A program made the translations under genes and the position numbers. A model generated the notes under the pieces. It did no database searches, had not been told where the DNA came from, and was given only the letters and a program-made list of their open reading frames with translations. A stretch of 5,532 nt of DNA from Reyranella sp. (GTDB lineage: Bacteria > Pseudomonadota > Alphaproteobacteria > Reyranellales > Reyranellaceae): the NCBI GenBank assembly GCA_004296815.1, contig SCVT01000403.1, positions 1-5,532 of the forward strand. Reading direction: 5' to 3'. Positions 5,342 through 5,532 of this stretch are shown here, in pieces; the first letter of the stretch is position 1, and each line of letters starts with the position of its first letter.

Positions 5342-5532
5342 ATGAAAATCAGCATTGTCAAAGAACGTCGGCCGCACGAGACCCGCGTGGCCGCTACTCC
5401 CGAGACGGTCAAGAAACTGAAGGCGCTGGGTGCGGAAGTGACGATCGAGGCCGGCGCCGGGACCGCGGCCTCCTACACCGACCAGGCCTATAGCGATGCC
5501 GGCGCCACGATCGCGCCCGACGCGGCCTCGGC
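5342..5532 (+). CDS. pntAA: NAD(P) transhydrogenase alpha subunit, N-terminal part (3' end outside window)
   Basis: The first 63 residues of an open frame that runs off the right edge. It begins MKISIVKERRPHETRVAATPETV and continues KKLKALGAEVTIEAGAGTAA, which matches the N-terminal NAD(H)-binding domain of proton-translocating transhydrogenase alpha subunits: the KER..ETRVAATP signature, then V..L...G..V..E.GAG..AS. The ETRVAATP form separates it from alanine dehydrogenases, which share the fold. With the membrane and beta subunits, the enzyme uses the proton gradient to reduce NADP+ with NADH. Alphaproteobacteria often split the alpha subunit into PntAA and PntAB; whether that applies here cannot be seen, so pntA is the alternative name. 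ATG 5342 gives the standard N-terminus. The upstream CCGAAGCGCTCC contains only a poor ribosome-site match. Confidence 0.88.
   Translation, partial: MKISIVKERRPHETRVAATPETVKKLKALGAEVTIEAGAGTAASYTDQAYSDAGATIAPDAAS

Noticed and set aside
4213..5493. A 426-codon + strand frame antisense to the dehydrogenase and running into the transhydrogenase gene
   Set aside because: It has no family signature, crosses the divergent promoter region and overlaps two well-supported genes. It is best explained as a composition shadow.

Overview
The window looks like chromosomal core DNA from a high-G+C proteobacterium (about two thirds G+C by eye), most likely an alphaproteobacterium. The pointers are strong G/C preference at third codon positions, GTG starts, very tight gene packing, and the start of a transhydrogenase alpha-subunit gene of the pntAA type common in that class. 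A Rhodospirillales/Reyranella-like source is possible, but that is a guess. I see no mobile element, CRISPR array, RNA gene, phage gene or foreign-looking composition.

Layout, left to right: (1) the C-terminal end of an ABC1/AarF/UbiB-type kinase-like protein on the + strand; (2) an extended-SDR NAD-dependent epimerase/dehydratase-like oxidoreductase, + strand, overlapping gene 1 by a GTGA junction; (3) a HAD-superfamily phosphatase, - strand, converging on gene 2 with a 4-base stop/stop overlap; (4) an acetolactate-synthase-like thiamine-diphosphate (ThDP) enzyme, - strand, directly upstream of the HAD gene and joined to it by a TAGTG stop/start overlap; (5) a SanA/YdcF-type DUF218 membrane-anchored protein, + strand, divergent from gene 4 across 39 bases; (6) a D-2-hydroxyacid dehydrogenase of the glyoxylate/hydroxypyruvate reductase type, - strand, converging on gene 5 with another 4-base stop/stop overlap; (7) the N-terminus of the NAD(P) transhydrogenase alpha subunit, + strand, divergent from gene 6 across 142 bases and running off the window.

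The strand order is + + - - + - +, so transcription units are only one or two genes long here. Two pairs look translationally coupled: ABC1 kinase with SDR, and ThDP enzyme with HAD phosphatase. Only 39 + 142 bases fall outside the called genes. No convergent junction has room for an ordinary terminator, so opposing transcripts must overlap or end inside the neighbouring gene.

There is no clear shared pathway. The predicted enzymes are redox or small-carbon-acid enzymes: SDR, ThDP carboligase/decarboxylase, phosphatase, 2-hydroxyacid dehydrogenase and NADPH-producing transhydrogenase. I found no convincing new system. The most notable points are the identical CTAG double-stop junctions, the palindromic CTATAG in the 39-base divergent gap, and a ThDP enzyme that lacks residues typical of true acetohydroxyacid synthases.
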